Of a stretch of 64,000 nucleotides of DNA, positions 33,820 to 44,782 are shown in pieces. Source of the DNA: Panulirus ornatus. Lineage: Eukaryota > Arthropoda > Malacostraca > Decapoda > Palinuridae. The DNA lies in contig NC_092290.1 in assembly GCF_036320965.1 (NCBI RefSeq), positions 2,936,420 to 3,000,419 of the forward strand, written 5' to 3'. Position 1 is the first letter of the stretch; each line of letters begins with the position of its first letter. The notes beneath the pieces are model-generated. The model saw nothing but the letters and a program-made list of their open reading frames with translations. It did not search any database and was not told the DNA's origin. Both the position numbers and the translations under genes were made by a program.

Positions 33820-34320
33820 TCAAGTCCTCTTGTTCCAACTTAGTCTGGTCTTGGAAGAAGCCATGACCTTCAAGATGTCCTGTACAGCGTAAAGAAACTC
33901 CATTACTTCCTCACTTTGCTTCCGTAACTCCCCAGTTTGTTTCTGCTGTCTCTCTAAACAACCTAATCTATCACAGTAAAGGCTTCTACACAGCTCCATC
34001 ATCTGTCCAGCCCGCATACTTTCAGTATCAGCTCCCGTTACAAGCCATGGTCGTCTACTGACCCATGCAATGTCCCTGTAGAGTCCTATATCATTCCCCT
34101 CCTATATCATGTCTTTAAATGAATCCATTACGAATGATTCGATTTTCTGTACCGAAGAAACATTTGCCTCAGTCAGCCTATTGCTCCAGACTTCCATAAC
34201 CCATGCAATTAAGGTCGTTTGGAATAAGAAGGAATTCAAAAAGCAAGAGACTGCGGACTCCTCTCGAGGCTGTCTGTGATAGTGGAAGATGTCAGATACG
34301 TACGGATTAGTGAGGTAAGA
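33820..34320 (-). pseudogene. Unidentified protein-like region, broken by one in-frame stop
   Basis: Read on the minus strand from about 34320 to 33820, one frame stays open for about 76 codons, meets a TAG at 34104-34102, and continues in the same frame for 93 more codons to a stop at 33820-33822. The translation is not low-complexity: it has several Trp, mixed hydrophobic and charged residues (for example WVMEVWSNRLTEANVSS and IGLYRDIAWVSRRPWLVTG), and a probable amphipathic helix or coiled coil near the C end (ERQQKQTGELRKQSEEVMEF). There is no ATG at the upstream end; a pyrimidine-rich stretch ending TATCACAG near 34278 could be a splice acceptor. The interval lacks microsatellites. I do not recognise the family. 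It could be a degraded gene, an exon with mis-set ends, a transposon or endogenous-virus relic, or chance. Confidence 0.3.
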
Positions 34321-34579
34321 GGAAAAAGACACACAGATGTGTCAAAGAGAAATTACCTGCTAACTTTCCATGTAAGTAAGAGGTGCAAATAATGTCAATT
34401 GTGACCTGAAGCGAAGTATTTATCAAACCTGTTCTTAAAGGTGAAAGAAGAGCATTTTTCCCCACTTGGATCTGTTCGTAGTGATGGATGCAACACACAC
34501 GATTGCCTAACCCCCAACAGATGCAAGCGAACCTACAAAAGTAGGACGCAAACAGTTGTGCTGTTTGCTGATGCTGCTG

Positions 34580-34725
34580 TCGCTGCTGACGTCTGAGGAA
34601 AGAGTTCTCTTACTGACAGGTGTCAGCACCGTCTGTCTTGACCCCCAAGAGTTCTTGCCTTCCTCCTTACGTCTGACGATGGAGTATCCTTACCGAAGGC
34701 GTCAGCGGTCTCCTCCATCACCCTT
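34580..34725 (+). repeat. 80-bp direct repeat, two diverged copies
   Basis: ACGTCTGAGGAAAGAGTTCT at 34589 and ACGTCTGACGATGGAGTATC at 34669 begin related segments that both continue through CTTACYGA and GTCAGC. Confidence 0.65.
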
Positions 34726-34829
34726 AAAATGCTCGTTCCCTCCCAAGCTCCAGCGAAATAAAAACACACAACCAGTTACTGTATTTCTGCAAAACAGTTT
34801 TCTCCTTTTACCAGTTGCGGAGTGAATTG

Positions 34830-36140
34830 TGCTGTGAGACGAAGCAGGTGCGACCTCTTTTTTTTTTTTTCAAAATCGAACCTACTGTGCCGGAGGCCTT
34901 TGTCTGAGAGGTGTTTAGGGCAAGAGAGTGAATGGTTTGGTGGTACTATGGTGTAGAATGGGCGGTTAGGATTGTGTTCCAGCAAGTGGTGTGGTGGTAG
35001 GTGGCGTGTTGTAGGCGTTAGGTGAAGTAATACTAGGACAGTTGCAAGTGGGAGGTCCGGGTGAGAGTAAGGAGGCCCAGTTGGAGGTGTAGTTGAAGGA
35101 GTTTCTGTGCGCGCCATAACAAAGGAAATGTCAAAGAATTTATCATGAAACATGTAATAGTGGTCTATGATGATCATTACAGACGCAAATGATATAAATC
35201 CACATGTAATTAACGTCCGTAATTGTAATTCTTTATAATTGGAGGGTTACGAAAACGACGTCCATCCGTGTCGTACCCCACTGTACCATTACGTGTCATG
35301 GGGGAAGGAGAGGGTAAAAAGGGGGCATAGACCCCTTTCGGAACAGGTGATTAAGTGACAAGGGGAGAGGGAGGGGTAAGGTGACTCGATGGGGGTCGGA
35401 CACCTGCTTCTACTGCACCAGATGTGAACCACCACCTGCACCTGCACCTGCTCCTTCCTCCACTCCTCCCCAACCCCCACCCCATTCGACACCCCGTGGT
35501 ACCTGAGAACAAAGAGGGGTACCTAACCACGGTACATGAGACCAATACACCTTCACGGTAAACAAATTCCACGAGAGTGCTTCCAAATCCTTCAAATTCT
35601 ACACGGTCCTTCACAAATGTACGATTTGATTTACTTGTTTTTTTCCCCGAATTGTCTGGTTTTACTTACCTCCATCATCTGGGAGGAGCGCCCCGAATTT
35701 ATCGCAACAATGATGGTACCCCGAGCCTCGGGGATAAACGGTACCAGCAGGTACCACCAGCCTTATCCATGGTGAGTGGTTCATTAAGGGAAGGAGGTAC
35801 CCGCCCCACACCCGACTTCCTCTTCCATCCCTCCCAGGCTGTGTTGTTCTTGACTGGCCCACTACCACCATCAACACCTCCAGCATCACCACCATCACAA
35901 TCACCAACACCAGCAACACTCCCTCACTACCACCACCATCACCACCCGCCACTCTCATCACCAACACCATCCCCAGCACACATGCCCCTCCTACTTCACC
36001 ACCAACAGCGTCTCGCTACCAACCAGAAAATCTAAATATAATTACAATAAAACACAATCATACCAAAATTCAGGATGTACTGAGACAAATGAGAACATTA
36101 TGATGGCACTGACTGTGATGGAATTGTATCAACCATAGTG
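34830..36140. other. Unique sequence, no gene supported
   Basis: A minus-strand frame of 133 codons (34776-35177) and a plus-strand frame of 152 codons (35577-36035) are Pro/Thr/His rich and unrecognised. The latter ends in an ACCACCATCAC-rich stretch (35865-35975). GGTACC recurs several times near 35510-35760. Confidence 0.4.
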
Positions 36141-36144
36141 ACAT

Positions 36145-36145
<1 letters not shown>

Positions 36146-36184
<39 letters not shown>
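36146..36184. repeat. (CA)n microsatellite
   Basis: CA for about 38 bp. Confidence 0.97.
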
Positions 36185-36185
<1 letters not shown>

Positions 36186-36249
36186 CTGCACATAAACACA
36201 CAAAGCAACCAATGGATTACACTCGACCCCAATAACTAAGTGGGTTATC

Positions 36250-36603
36250 TATTCGTCGTGTTGGCACTGTGTATTTGTCTGTAGTGTTGGCACTGTGTAT
36301 TTGTCTGTAGTGTTGGCACTGTGTATTTGTCTGTAGTGTTGGCACTGTGCATTTGTTTGTAGTGTTGGCACAGTGTATTTGTCTGTAGTGTTGGTACTGT
36401 GTATTTGTCTGTAGTGTTGGTACTGTGTATTTGTCTGTAGTATTGGCACTGTGTATTTGTCTATAGTATTGGCACTGTGCATTTGTTTGTAGTGTTGGCA
36501 TAGTGTATTTGTCTGTAGTGTTGGTACTGTGTATTTGTCTGTAGTGTTGGTACTGTGTATTTGTCTGTAGTGTTGGTACTGTGTATTTGTCTGTAGTGTT
36601 GGA
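36250..36603 (+). repeat. 26-bp minisatellite, about 13 copies
   Basis: Unit: GTGTTGGCACTGTGTATTTG then TCTGTA. Variants are GGTACTGTG, GTGCATTTGTTTG and a TAGTATTGG pair. A higher-order pattern is visible: the pair GTGCATTTGTTTGTAGTGTTGGCA occurs twice about 130 bp apart, suggesting a five-unit block duplication. Confidence 0.96.
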
Positions 36604-36717
36604 CAAAGACCCTTCCTCGTACTCCACCATCACTAGTACCTCCAACATTCAACTGCTGATGGTCGTCAGAAGCCACAACATCCATACATACCACCAACCT
36701 CTTTATCTCCAACACTG

Positions 36718-37092
36718 TATGTATCACTGCAGCCACCGAAGCACCAATGTATCACTGCAGCCACCGAAGTAATCTTGTATCACTGCAGCCACCGAAGCAC
36801 CAATGTATCACTGCAGCCACCGAAGCACCAATGTATCACTGCAGACACCGAAGCACCTATGTATCACTGCAGACACCGAAGCACCTATGTATCACTGCAG
36901 CCACCGAAGTAATCTTGTATCACTGCAGACACCGAAGCACCTATGTATCACTGCAGACACCGAAGCACCTATGTATCACTGCAGCCACCGAAGCACCTAT
37001 GTATCACTGCAGACACCGAAGCACGTATGTATCACTGCAGCCACCGGAGCACCTATGTATCACTGCAGACACCGGAGCACCTATGTATCACT
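36718..37092 (+). repeat. 28-bp minisatellite, about 13 copies
   Basis: Unit: TGTATCACTGCAGCCACCGA then AGCACCTA. Units alternate between CAGCCACC and CAGACACC, and two carry AGTAATCT in place of AGCACCTA. Each unit contains a PstI-type CTGCAG. Confidence 0.96.
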
Positions 37093-37315
37093 CCACCTCC
37101 AAACGGCTGACAGAGTCTCTGGAAAGTGACCCTCCTCCCCATACAGTCCGCCAGAGGCGTCCTGGTCGGCCCCTCAGAGTTTCCAGCCAAGATAACCGCA
37201 AGGGGGCTGGCGGGTGGGGTGGGACCGCCGCACTTTCTGTGGGTCCTGCGGGCAGATCATCACCGCAAGGGACTCTTTTCCGATTTCCCTTACGTGCGGT
37301 ACTGGGCTTTCCCCT

Positions 37316-37327
<12 letters not shown>

Positions 37328-37353
<26 letters not shown>

Positions 37354-37371
37354 ACACACACACACACACCT
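37328..37371. repeat. (CA)n microsatellite, one AA break
   Basis: CA for about 44 bp. Confidence 0.96.
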
Positions 37372-37454
37372 GGCGACGTGTTGCTCGTTTTCCATAGAGT
37401 CGGGAGAGCTGGACTTGTATGATTGACAGAGATGCCGCAAACCCAGCCGGAGTC

Positions 37455-37720
37455 GGTTCCAGATTCTAAGTCTCTGGGCAGTTCCAGTTTCCAGGTCTCC
37501 GGGCAGTTTCAGGCTCAAAGTCTCTGGGCAGTTCCGGGTTCCAGGTCTCCTGAACCGTTCCGGAACAGTTCTCTTAACAGTTCCAGGTGTCCAGTGTTCT
37601 ACGTTCCAGGTCTCTGGACAGTTCCAAGTTCCAAATCCTTAAGCAGATCTAGGTTCCAAGTCTTTGGACAGTACCATGTTTCTGGACAGTTCCAGATTCC
37701 AGGTCTTTGGAACATTCGAA
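37455..37720 (+). repeat. Degenerate 25-30 bp minisatellite, about 9 copies
   Basis: CTCTGGGCAGTTCCAGGTTC and CAGGTCTCTGGACAGTTCC recur with indels. It is the third array within 1.5 kb. Confidence 0.9.
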
Positions 37721-37893
37721 GACCAACAGAACTGCACTAATCATGCTACCATCTCTAGACTCCTAACCATACAGTTTACTTCAACAAACACTGAGTGCAA
37801 GTCATCTCGTTGTGTAGCAAGTACTACAACCTTTAAGGGTCAGGTCAAAGGCCATTACACCATACCCAGAGGTCAGTACACACCATACCCAGA

Positions 37894-37916
37894 GGTCGTA
37901 CTGTCACGTTCAAAAC
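37894..37916 (+). repeat. Single copy of the 21-bp GTACC family
   Basis: GGTCGTACTGTCACGTTCAA differs from the family core by few changes and follows two copies of CATACCCAGAGGTC. Confidence 0.6.
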
Positions 37917-38242
37917 AAAGACGGACCATAAATCAGGTGTGATCATACGTGGACTTAACCACATCTGAAATAAAGCATCAACTCCCTACATAAATCCTTC
38001 GTGTCATTTCTAAAGAAACAGATGTTAACTCTGTTAATAACCACCTGATCTTATTTCTAATAAGCCAGATAACACATTCATAAATTCCTATTTCCTTGAA
38101 CGATTTACTAGGAAACACTGACCAATTAGAAGATCAAAACAAAGGATAATATAAGACTCCTATCACTCGAAGTGTCCCCCCGAACGCAAGGAAAGAAACA
38201 TGTACACATGAGAACTAGGCAACTCATCCAAGGACAGTGGAC

Positions 38243-38364
38243 AGGAGGAGGAGGAGGAGGAGGAGGAGGAGGAGGAGGAAGAGGATGAGGGGGAGGAGGA
38301 GGAGGAGGAGGATGAGGATGAGGATGAGGAGGAGGAGGACGAGGAGGACGAGGAGGAGGAGGAG

Positions 38365-38396
<32 letters not shown>

Positions 38397-38455
38397 TGAG
38401 GATGAGGATGAGGAGGAGGAGGAGGAGAAAGAGGAAGAGGAGGAGGTTGTGGAGG
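38243..38455. repeat. (GGA)n triplet tract with GAT/GAC variants, ~210 bp
   Basis: GGA/GAG triplets with GATGAG and GACGAG inserts. Both strands stay open because of the triplet period (Arg/Glu-rich on plus, Pro-rich on minus); not called coding. Confidence 0.97.
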
Positions 38456-38569
38456 ACGAAGACGTCCGTTTGCTTGTACTTCAGGTTGACGACCCATCGC
38501 CTTCAGCGCCAGCAGTTCAACCCCCCCCCCCCTGCACGACGCAGTCTCCGTTACCTTAACCAACACTGT

Positions 38570-38570
<1 letters not shown>

Positions 38571-38601
<31 letters not shown>
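38571..38601. repeat. (CA)n microsatellite
   Basis: CA for about 31 bp. Confidence 0.96.
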
Positions 38602-38603
<2 letters not shown>

Positions 38604-38787
38604 GTAGCGAGTTATCTGGGATTTGACACCCCAAACGTGAACAAGGTCACCACAGTCGGCTATAAGATTACAGGTCGCTTTAGAATTCCAGTGTGAGGCT
38701 TCCATCTTCACAAGACCCTTGCTCAAACCCGAGATTTGATACGCTTCGTTTTCCTGGGACGATCTGTCTACGTATGTCGTGAGAAAC

Positions 38788-38914
38788 ACCGTCATTTTAC
38801 GCAAGGAGGTCGTACCGGCATTTTACGCGGTGGGTCGTACCATCATTTTACGCTGGGGTCGTACCGTCGTGCTCAAGGAGGAATCGTACCTTCGTGTTCA
38901 AGCATCGTGTCATC
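38788..38914 (+). repeat. GTACC family array with a swapped half, about 5 copies
   Basis: The constant core GGTCGTACC is followed in the first copies by a different half (GCATTTTACGC, ATCATTTTACGC) and in the last copies by the usual half (GTCGTGCTCAAGG, TTCGTGTTCAAGC). Units are 22-25 bp. This mosaic suggests the core and the distal half can recombine separately. Confidence 0.85.
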
Positions 38915-39815
38915 ACAAAACCGGAGGTGTGTACCATAACGTTAATCGTCTGCAGCCTACCTCATCCAGGTTCCGCCAGGGGCGCTCTTCTGTATCGGCA
39001 GTTGAGCCGGAAGAAGAGGTGGTTGGCGGAGTGGCGCCTCCTGCTTTACTATCCTGATTCACACACTAGATTGAGATAAATGTTATGCAAATAACTTACT
39101 TATGGACCATGTCTCCAGTTACCTGTCCTTCCTATGTCACTTCCTCTTGGGCCGTGACTGTCTCACTAATGGGGGAGAAAAAAAAAAAAAGGCTTCGATC
39201 CTCGTCAAATACTATGTTTGCTGATAGCCAAAGGGATCGAAAGGCGTCCATATTACGTCATCATTACGTCCGGTAGTTAAACGCATCACCTACACGTATC
39301 AGTATCATTTTGGACTTACCGAATGGGGAAATGTATAAAGATTAAGTGCCCATGGAGCGTACCAGACCTGTCAGGAGGTGGAGGATGCGACAGCCCATAA
39401 CCTGCAGCCACCAAGCCTGAGTGAGCGGAGACCCAACCCTCTACCCGTCTGTCACTGTGGGTAACACCCGTCTGATGAGACAGGGGAGTCCTCTGCCGTC
39501 ACATCAAGAGGTATTTCCTAACAGCGATGTAATCCCGGACAGATGTTACGGGGGAGTATAGCGTCACCTGCGTCACTGGACTTCATACCGTCATCCTCCG
39601 TCACGGCTCAGTAGGCCGAGTTACGTTCGGGATGGCTGTTACGACAAGGCAGCCGTCACGGTGCTTGCGAGGCGAAAGTATCAGTTTGGTTATCGCAACA
39701 CAGCAGGTGTTACGGAGGTACACACCCGCCCTCAACTTCCTCCTCCAGGATCATGGCAACACATGGAACTCAATCGTATATTTCAAGGATCAAAATCTAA
39801 GCAAATGTAATATTA
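38915..39815. other. Unique sequence, nothing recognised
   Basis: Contains an A12 run at 39180-39191 and no convincing open frame. Confidence 0.4.
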
Positions 39816-39817
39816 CA

Positions 39818-39835
39818 ACACACACACACACATTA

Positions 39836-39897
<62 letters not shown>
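39818..39897. repeat. Compound (CA)n(ATCT)n(AT)n microsatellite
   Basis: CA (39818-39832), then about nine ATCT units (39837-39871), then AT to 39897. Confidence 0.96.
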
Positions 39898-39901
<4 letters not shown>

Positions 39902-40198
39902 ATGCAAAACTTACGGAAGCTTGAGATACAATGGGTCGTTTTCTGTTCCCCTAACTAAATCAAGAGACAAGATATTTCCTGGTGGGTTATTGCTCAACCA
40001 GTCTCTTGCTGTCTGCAGCCTGCATCACGACTGCAGTAGTCAGACATATGCATAACAGCCCCCAGCATTGCCACCCCCCAAACAGCCAGACTCAACCACA
40101 CCAACAGCTAGTCTCCACCACCACCACCCCAACCACCAGCACTCCAACAACTAGTCTCCACCACCCTTAGCAGCCAGCCTCCAGCATCTCCTGCAGCC

Positions 40199-40365
40199 AA
40201 CCTTCACAACTTCCAACAGTCAGCCTTCACAACCTCCAACAGTCAGCCTTCACAACCTCCAACAGTCAACCTTCATTACCTCCAACAGTCAGCCTTCACA
40301 ACCTCCAACAGTCTGCCTTCACAACCTCCAACAGTCAGCCTTCACAACCTCCAACAGCTGATCAA
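40199..40365 (+). repeat. 23-bp minisatellite, about 7 copies
   Basis: Unit: CCTTCACAACCTCCAACAGT plus CAG, with minor variants (TCATTACC, GTCTG). Confidence 0.95.
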
Positions 40366-40650
40366 CCATCCGGCAGTTTATCATGCCACCAACACAACAA
40401 AACTACCAACTAACTGCCCGAGTCACCCATGCAAACTACCACCAGTCTGCGCCCCACGTACGAGGGTGACGTTGACGCCAGCGTCACAGCTCCTCGGCCG
40501 CCAGTTGGCACACGGCGTCACGTGAGATGGCTGGTGACGCGCGGAGTGGCGCCAGCATGGGAGCAACAGAAAACGGAACCGGGGGAGTTACATATCAAGT
40601 AATGACTTGACGCAAAGTTTTAAAATTAGTCGTGTGGGATGAAGGGAACG

Positions 40651-40651
<1 letters not shown>

Positions 40652-40704
<53 letters not shown>
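40652..40704. repeat. (CA)n microsatellite
   Basis: CA for about 53 bp. Confidence 0.97.
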
Positions 40705-40706
<2 letters not shown>

Positions 40707-40817
40707 CAGAAGAACAGCCTTGAACACGTACACAAACTCATGAAAATCTCTCCTGCGCAAACAATGGTTTAGGAAACGAATGACACCGACGCTTATTGTG
40801 GGTGATGAACTACTCGC

Positions 40818-40920
40818 CTGGGCGTGGCTGGTGGGTGTGTGGGCGTGGCTGGTGGGTGTGTGGGCGTGGCTGGTGGACGTGGGAGCGTGGCTGGTGGTGG
40901 GTGTGTGGGCGGGGCTGTGG
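40818..40920 (+). repeat. 21-bp minisatellite, about 5 copies
   Basis: Unit: GGGCGTGGCTGGTGGGTGTG plus T. The fourth unit has GAGCGTGGC. Confidence 0.92.
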
Positions 40921-41347
40921 AATACATGGGTGTGGTAGGTGTACTGGGGTGACGGTGATGAGGGAAGACCCATGTATGGGGAACAAATACGATTGGTTAA
41001 ATGCAAGGGTTCGATCGAACCCCATATGTGTGTGAAGGAGGGAATGTGATTCAGTGGAAAGGAACCTCCACCCCCTAATCTCACCCTCCTGCAGCCTGAG
41101 GGAGATGCTGCTGCAGGAGGCGCTGAGGGAATGTGAGGGAACACGCCCTTGGCAAACATCTTCCTCCCCACTCCCTTCCCCCCGTGGTCCTAGACCTACC
41201 CCCATCCCCCCCAGTATCCTTCACTTCCCTGGATAAAACGTATCCTTTCTGAAGGAAGGTTCTTGGAAGCTGAATATTCTCCTCTCCCTTAATAGCTTTA
41301 CACAACAGGGTCTGGGGGGGGCAGGGGTTCTTAAACATGAATGAGGG

Positions 41348-41349
<2 letters not shown>

Positions 41350-41423
<74 letters not shown>
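41350..41423. repeat. (AG)n microsatellite
   Basis: AG for about 74 bp. Confidence 0.97.
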
Positions 41424-41425
<2 letters not shown>

Positions 41426-41741
41426 CTCTGAACCCCAAAGATTCATTTTCCTTGTTTTTACGAGTCAGAAATGAAAAATAAAAATCATGGTAAGAGTTTT
41501 TTTTCTTATAATAATTATCACTTACATCACCCTTACCAAAATCATTTTCTTAGAAAAAAAAATGTATATATATATACATAAAGCTTGCCACTCAGCCCTG
41601 ACAAGATGACAGTTGCCACATACGGCCCAGCGACAGTGAACTATCAATAGAATAATGACAATTACAGTCATTATTCACCGAGGAATTTCCAAACTCGGCC
41701 CCATCATCATGCAAACATCAGTGACCCACATTGCTGTACTG

Positions 41742-41799
41742 TTGTTGCTGCTGCTGCTGCTTCTGTTACTGGTGATTGACCGTGCCTGGGGAGGTATGC

Positions 41800-41860
<61 letters not shown>
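41742..41860. repeat. (CTG)n tract followed by (TC)n microsatellite
   Basis: A short CTG run (41742-41761), then about 55 bp of TC from 41805. Confidence 0.95.
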
Positions 41861-41863
<3 letters not shown>

Positions 41864-42109
41864 GTGTATGTGAAACATATACCGGAGCTCCGTAAGTTAC
41901 CAAAAAAAGAGAGAGAGAAAAATATGTCTATAGCTTTAACAAAGAAATATTGAAATTCAGGCGAAATAAAACATTGCAACTCATATCCATATTGAAAAAT
42001 CTAAAATGAATCCTCTGTATATTTCGTTCACTGACAGACGGTTCAATCTAATACCTAATTTCTTTTATCCCACTGGACAGACGAAAGAATAAGGCTGATG
42101 ACTGCCTTT

Positions 42110-42410
42110 ATTATAGAATCTGTGTCAGAGGAAACGCTTGAGGTTATCCTGGGAATACATAGGGGATGCTCGAGGCTATCCTGGGAATACAAAAGGGATG
42201 TTCGAGGCTATCCTGGGAATACGAAGGGAACGTTTGAGGTTCTCCTGGGAATAGAGGATGCTCGAGGCTATCCTGGGAATACGTAGGGATGTTCGAGGCT
42301 ATCCTGGGAATACGTAGGGATGTTCGAGGCTATCCTGGGAATACAACGGGGACGCTCGAGAATCTCCTGGGAATATAGAGGATGCTCGAGGCTATCCTAG
42401 GAGTATAAAG
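42110..42410 (+). repeat. ~30-bp minisatellite, about 10 copies
   Basis: Unit: GGGATGTTCGAGGCTATCCT then GGGAATACGTA, with variable 28-33 bp lengths (for example GAGGTTCTCCTGGGAATAGAG). Confidence 0.93.
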
Positions 42411-42572
42411 ACAAGGAGCGTTCTTTTTAGCCTCTTACAATACTATGGTCACCTTTCTTTCTACCATACGTTCTTGTAGAGGTTATCCTAGGAGCAGAAA
42501 GGCAAGGAGCGTTCTTTTCAGCCTCTTACGATAATCTGGTCACCTTTCTTTCTACCATACGTTCTTGTAGAG
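42388..42572 (+). repeat. 91-bp direct duplication seeded on the 30-bp array
   Basis: GAGGCTATCCTAGGAG at 42388 and GAGGTTATCCTAGGAG at 42479 each start a segment with GGAGCGTTCTTTT, AGCCTCTTAC, GGTCACCTTTCTTTCTACCA and TACGTTCTTGTAGAG. Each head is a unit of the preceding minisatellite, so an array unit was co-duplicated with flanking unique sequence. Confidence 0.92.
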
Positions 42573-42574
42573 TT

Positions 42575-43200
42575 CAGTATCATCAAACCGTTCTTTTGGT
42601 TTGAATACGGGAACGCCACCATATTTCTGATGGTTGGAGTTGAAGTCTAATATTTTTGATGGAACAATTGCTTAGGTTAATCTTCAGATGCAGTGAGAGA
42701 ATCTCTTCTGTCTTTTCTTAGGTTACAGACCTTCATGTCTCTCAGAAGCCGATCTTCTGGAACCGAGAATGTTTGGCTTCTCTTCTGTTGTTTTGTGGGA
42801 TGGGCAACATAAATCTTTCACACCTGCTGTTCTTTAGAGAACTTACGGTCCCTTCCATTTAGTTTTGTTCAGTAAAGAACTTGTAGTCTATTCCATCTGT
42901 TCTTTTTGGAGTCTTAAAAACATTTGCGTTGTTCTTAGGTCACTGTGTGGAGGTCGACCTCGGCCAAACATTCGTGTAAATTCACAAAGCTTTGATAAAC
43001 CACACACCAGCAACCCACACATCCACTTGCACCTCTCCTCTCCCTCTGAAAGCCCATTCAGTGTCGTTCATAACTTTCAAAAACTAAATCCAGTTACAAA
43101 GTTACAGTTCGGACAATTACTCTCTGAAACTAGACCCGTCCACTTATAAACAAGCAACCGCCTACTTGAGCACTTATAATTTGACTCCCCATTTATATAA
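42575..43200. other. Unique sequence, no gene supported
   Basis: A 94-codon plus-strand frame (42865-43149) is the longest and is not recognisable. Confidence 0.4.
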
Positions 43201-43202
43201 GT

Positions 43203-43335
43203 GAGCAGCAGCTGCAGCAGTATCATCAGCTGCAGCACAGCAGCAGCAGAATGATCAGCAATACTAGAAACAGCAGTACCACCAACAGCAAGAGCAGTGA
43301 CAGCAGCAGCAGTAACAGCAGCAGCAGTTAACAGT
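43203..43335. repeat. Imperfect CAG-rich block
   Basis: CAGCAG runs broken by CTG, ATC, TAA and ACA, about 130 bp, similar in texture to 33070-33240. Stops occur in frame. Confidence 0.85.
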
Positions 43336-43339
43336 GATA

Positions 43340-44120
43340 CTCAAAAGATTAATCTTCAGTGGACACAGCGGGACTGTAATTGGCCAGGAGTGGAGACTGA
43401 ATGTGCAGGTCCAGCCAGTCCACTTGTCACGTCCACACGAGAGCCATCCACCCTATCAGTCCACATGAGACGTCCACCACACGAGATCCATCCATCGGGG
43501 TAATGTACTTATCATGTCTGGTGGGGATTTATAGCGGCTAAGCGAAGACCATCCACCACATTTTCTGTTTTTAACACCAATCTCTGTACATGACACGGCC
43601 AAAATCGTGCCCCAGTTAACATCAAGTCGGTTAAAAATGTGAGATCAATAAACCAAACCTAATCAAAATAATAAAGTGGGTTGATTAAAGTTTCTTATTT
43701 GTCCTTAGGCCCGATTTAGGTTTCGTCTGAGGGGCAAGAAAAATCTAGTTACTGTAGAAAAGAGCACAGCGCATTGGTCGCCCGTCTGTGCAAACACATT
43801 CCTCTGAATTACGTATGGAAGACCTCGTTAGCCAAGAACAGCAGCACACTAGGTCATGAAAATCACCATCACATCCAGGTCACCACCACCTCTTCATCGC
43901 CAGGTCACACTAGAACCGGGTCAACCACCATTACCGTGAACACCCAGCCTGTCTCAAGGAATGTGGTTTGTCACTAACTAGCCTCTAACTACGATATAAA
44001 CAGAATAATCATTTCAGAAATTACTCTAGAGAGAAAGCGAAGTCCAGCCGCAGGCTGTGCGAGGAGCTTATCACACCGGCGGCCTGGAGGGGACAAGGTC
44101 GACCACGCCATTGGTGTTTG
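43340..44120. other. Unique sequence, no gene seen
   Basis: No long repeats or open frames beyond 67 codons. Confidence 0.4.
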
Positions 44121-44126
44121 TGTATG

Positions 44127-44128
<2 letters not shown>

Positions 44129-44169
<41 letters not shown>
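44129..44169. repeat. (GT)n microsatellite
   Basis: GT for about 41 bp; a G run of about 18 bases follows at 44211-44228. Confidence 0.96.
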
Positions 44170-44173
<4 letters not shown>

Positions 44174-44429
44174 ACCTACATTCACTGTACGGGGAGGGCG
44201 TTCTACACTCGTGGGGGGGGGGGGGGGATATGTCTTGCACAAAATATTAAGTTTAATAAGAACGTGTGCTAAGCTTTTGATCTTGGCTAAAAAGGCTGTG
44301 TGTTGGAGTTGGGGGGTGAGGGAAATCGACCCATTAACAGGCAAACTACAGGTTATCCTCCAATTTCAGCCGCAATTGCAGGAGCTGTGACTTATGGCGA
44401 ACCAGGTCTGGCGCACAGGAATTTGATCG

Positions 44430-44452
44430 TTTAAGCACGACGTAACGACCCT
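44430..44452 (-). repeat. Single copy of the 21-bp GTACC family (minus)
   Basis: Plus-strand TTTAAGCACGACGTAACGAC plus CCTT is the reverse complement of GGGTCGTTACGTCGTGCTTA, agreeing with the family at about 18 of 22 positions. Nearby, GCTCAAGGGCTCAAGGG at about 44540 echoes the distal half. Confidence 0.7.
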
Positions 44453-44782
44453 TCGGCATAGCGATGGCCTGGCCTTCGACCCGACCCTTAAGGCTGAAAT
44501 TACAGACCTGGCAATCATACCCCAAGGGCTATGCTAAGGGCTCAAGGGCTCAAGGGAGATGACCAAACATTTCGACTCCGAATCCGCAAAGGAAAACCGA
44601 AAAAGCAGAGGAGCCCAAGTGTAGGTAGCCTACACACTCGTGGTTTACATGTCGTGTAGCTTGTGGTTTACATCCTTCAGTTTATTCTGGAAACGTAATC
44701 TGATTTACACTTCAGTAAAATCTCAACAATACCTAAGCTCCCTTAAAATTCCTTCATTGCAAATTTCCCTCAAGAAAAGTAC

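Noticed and set aside
36217..37397. Long frames with 26- and 28-residue peptide repeats
   Set aside because: Units of 26 and 28 bp give peptide repeats of the same number of residues by reading all three frames in turn, a signature of non-coding arrays lacking stops.
38126..38626. Pro-rich minus frame and Arg-rich plus frame of 129-157 codons
   Set aside because: Both come from the GGA tract.
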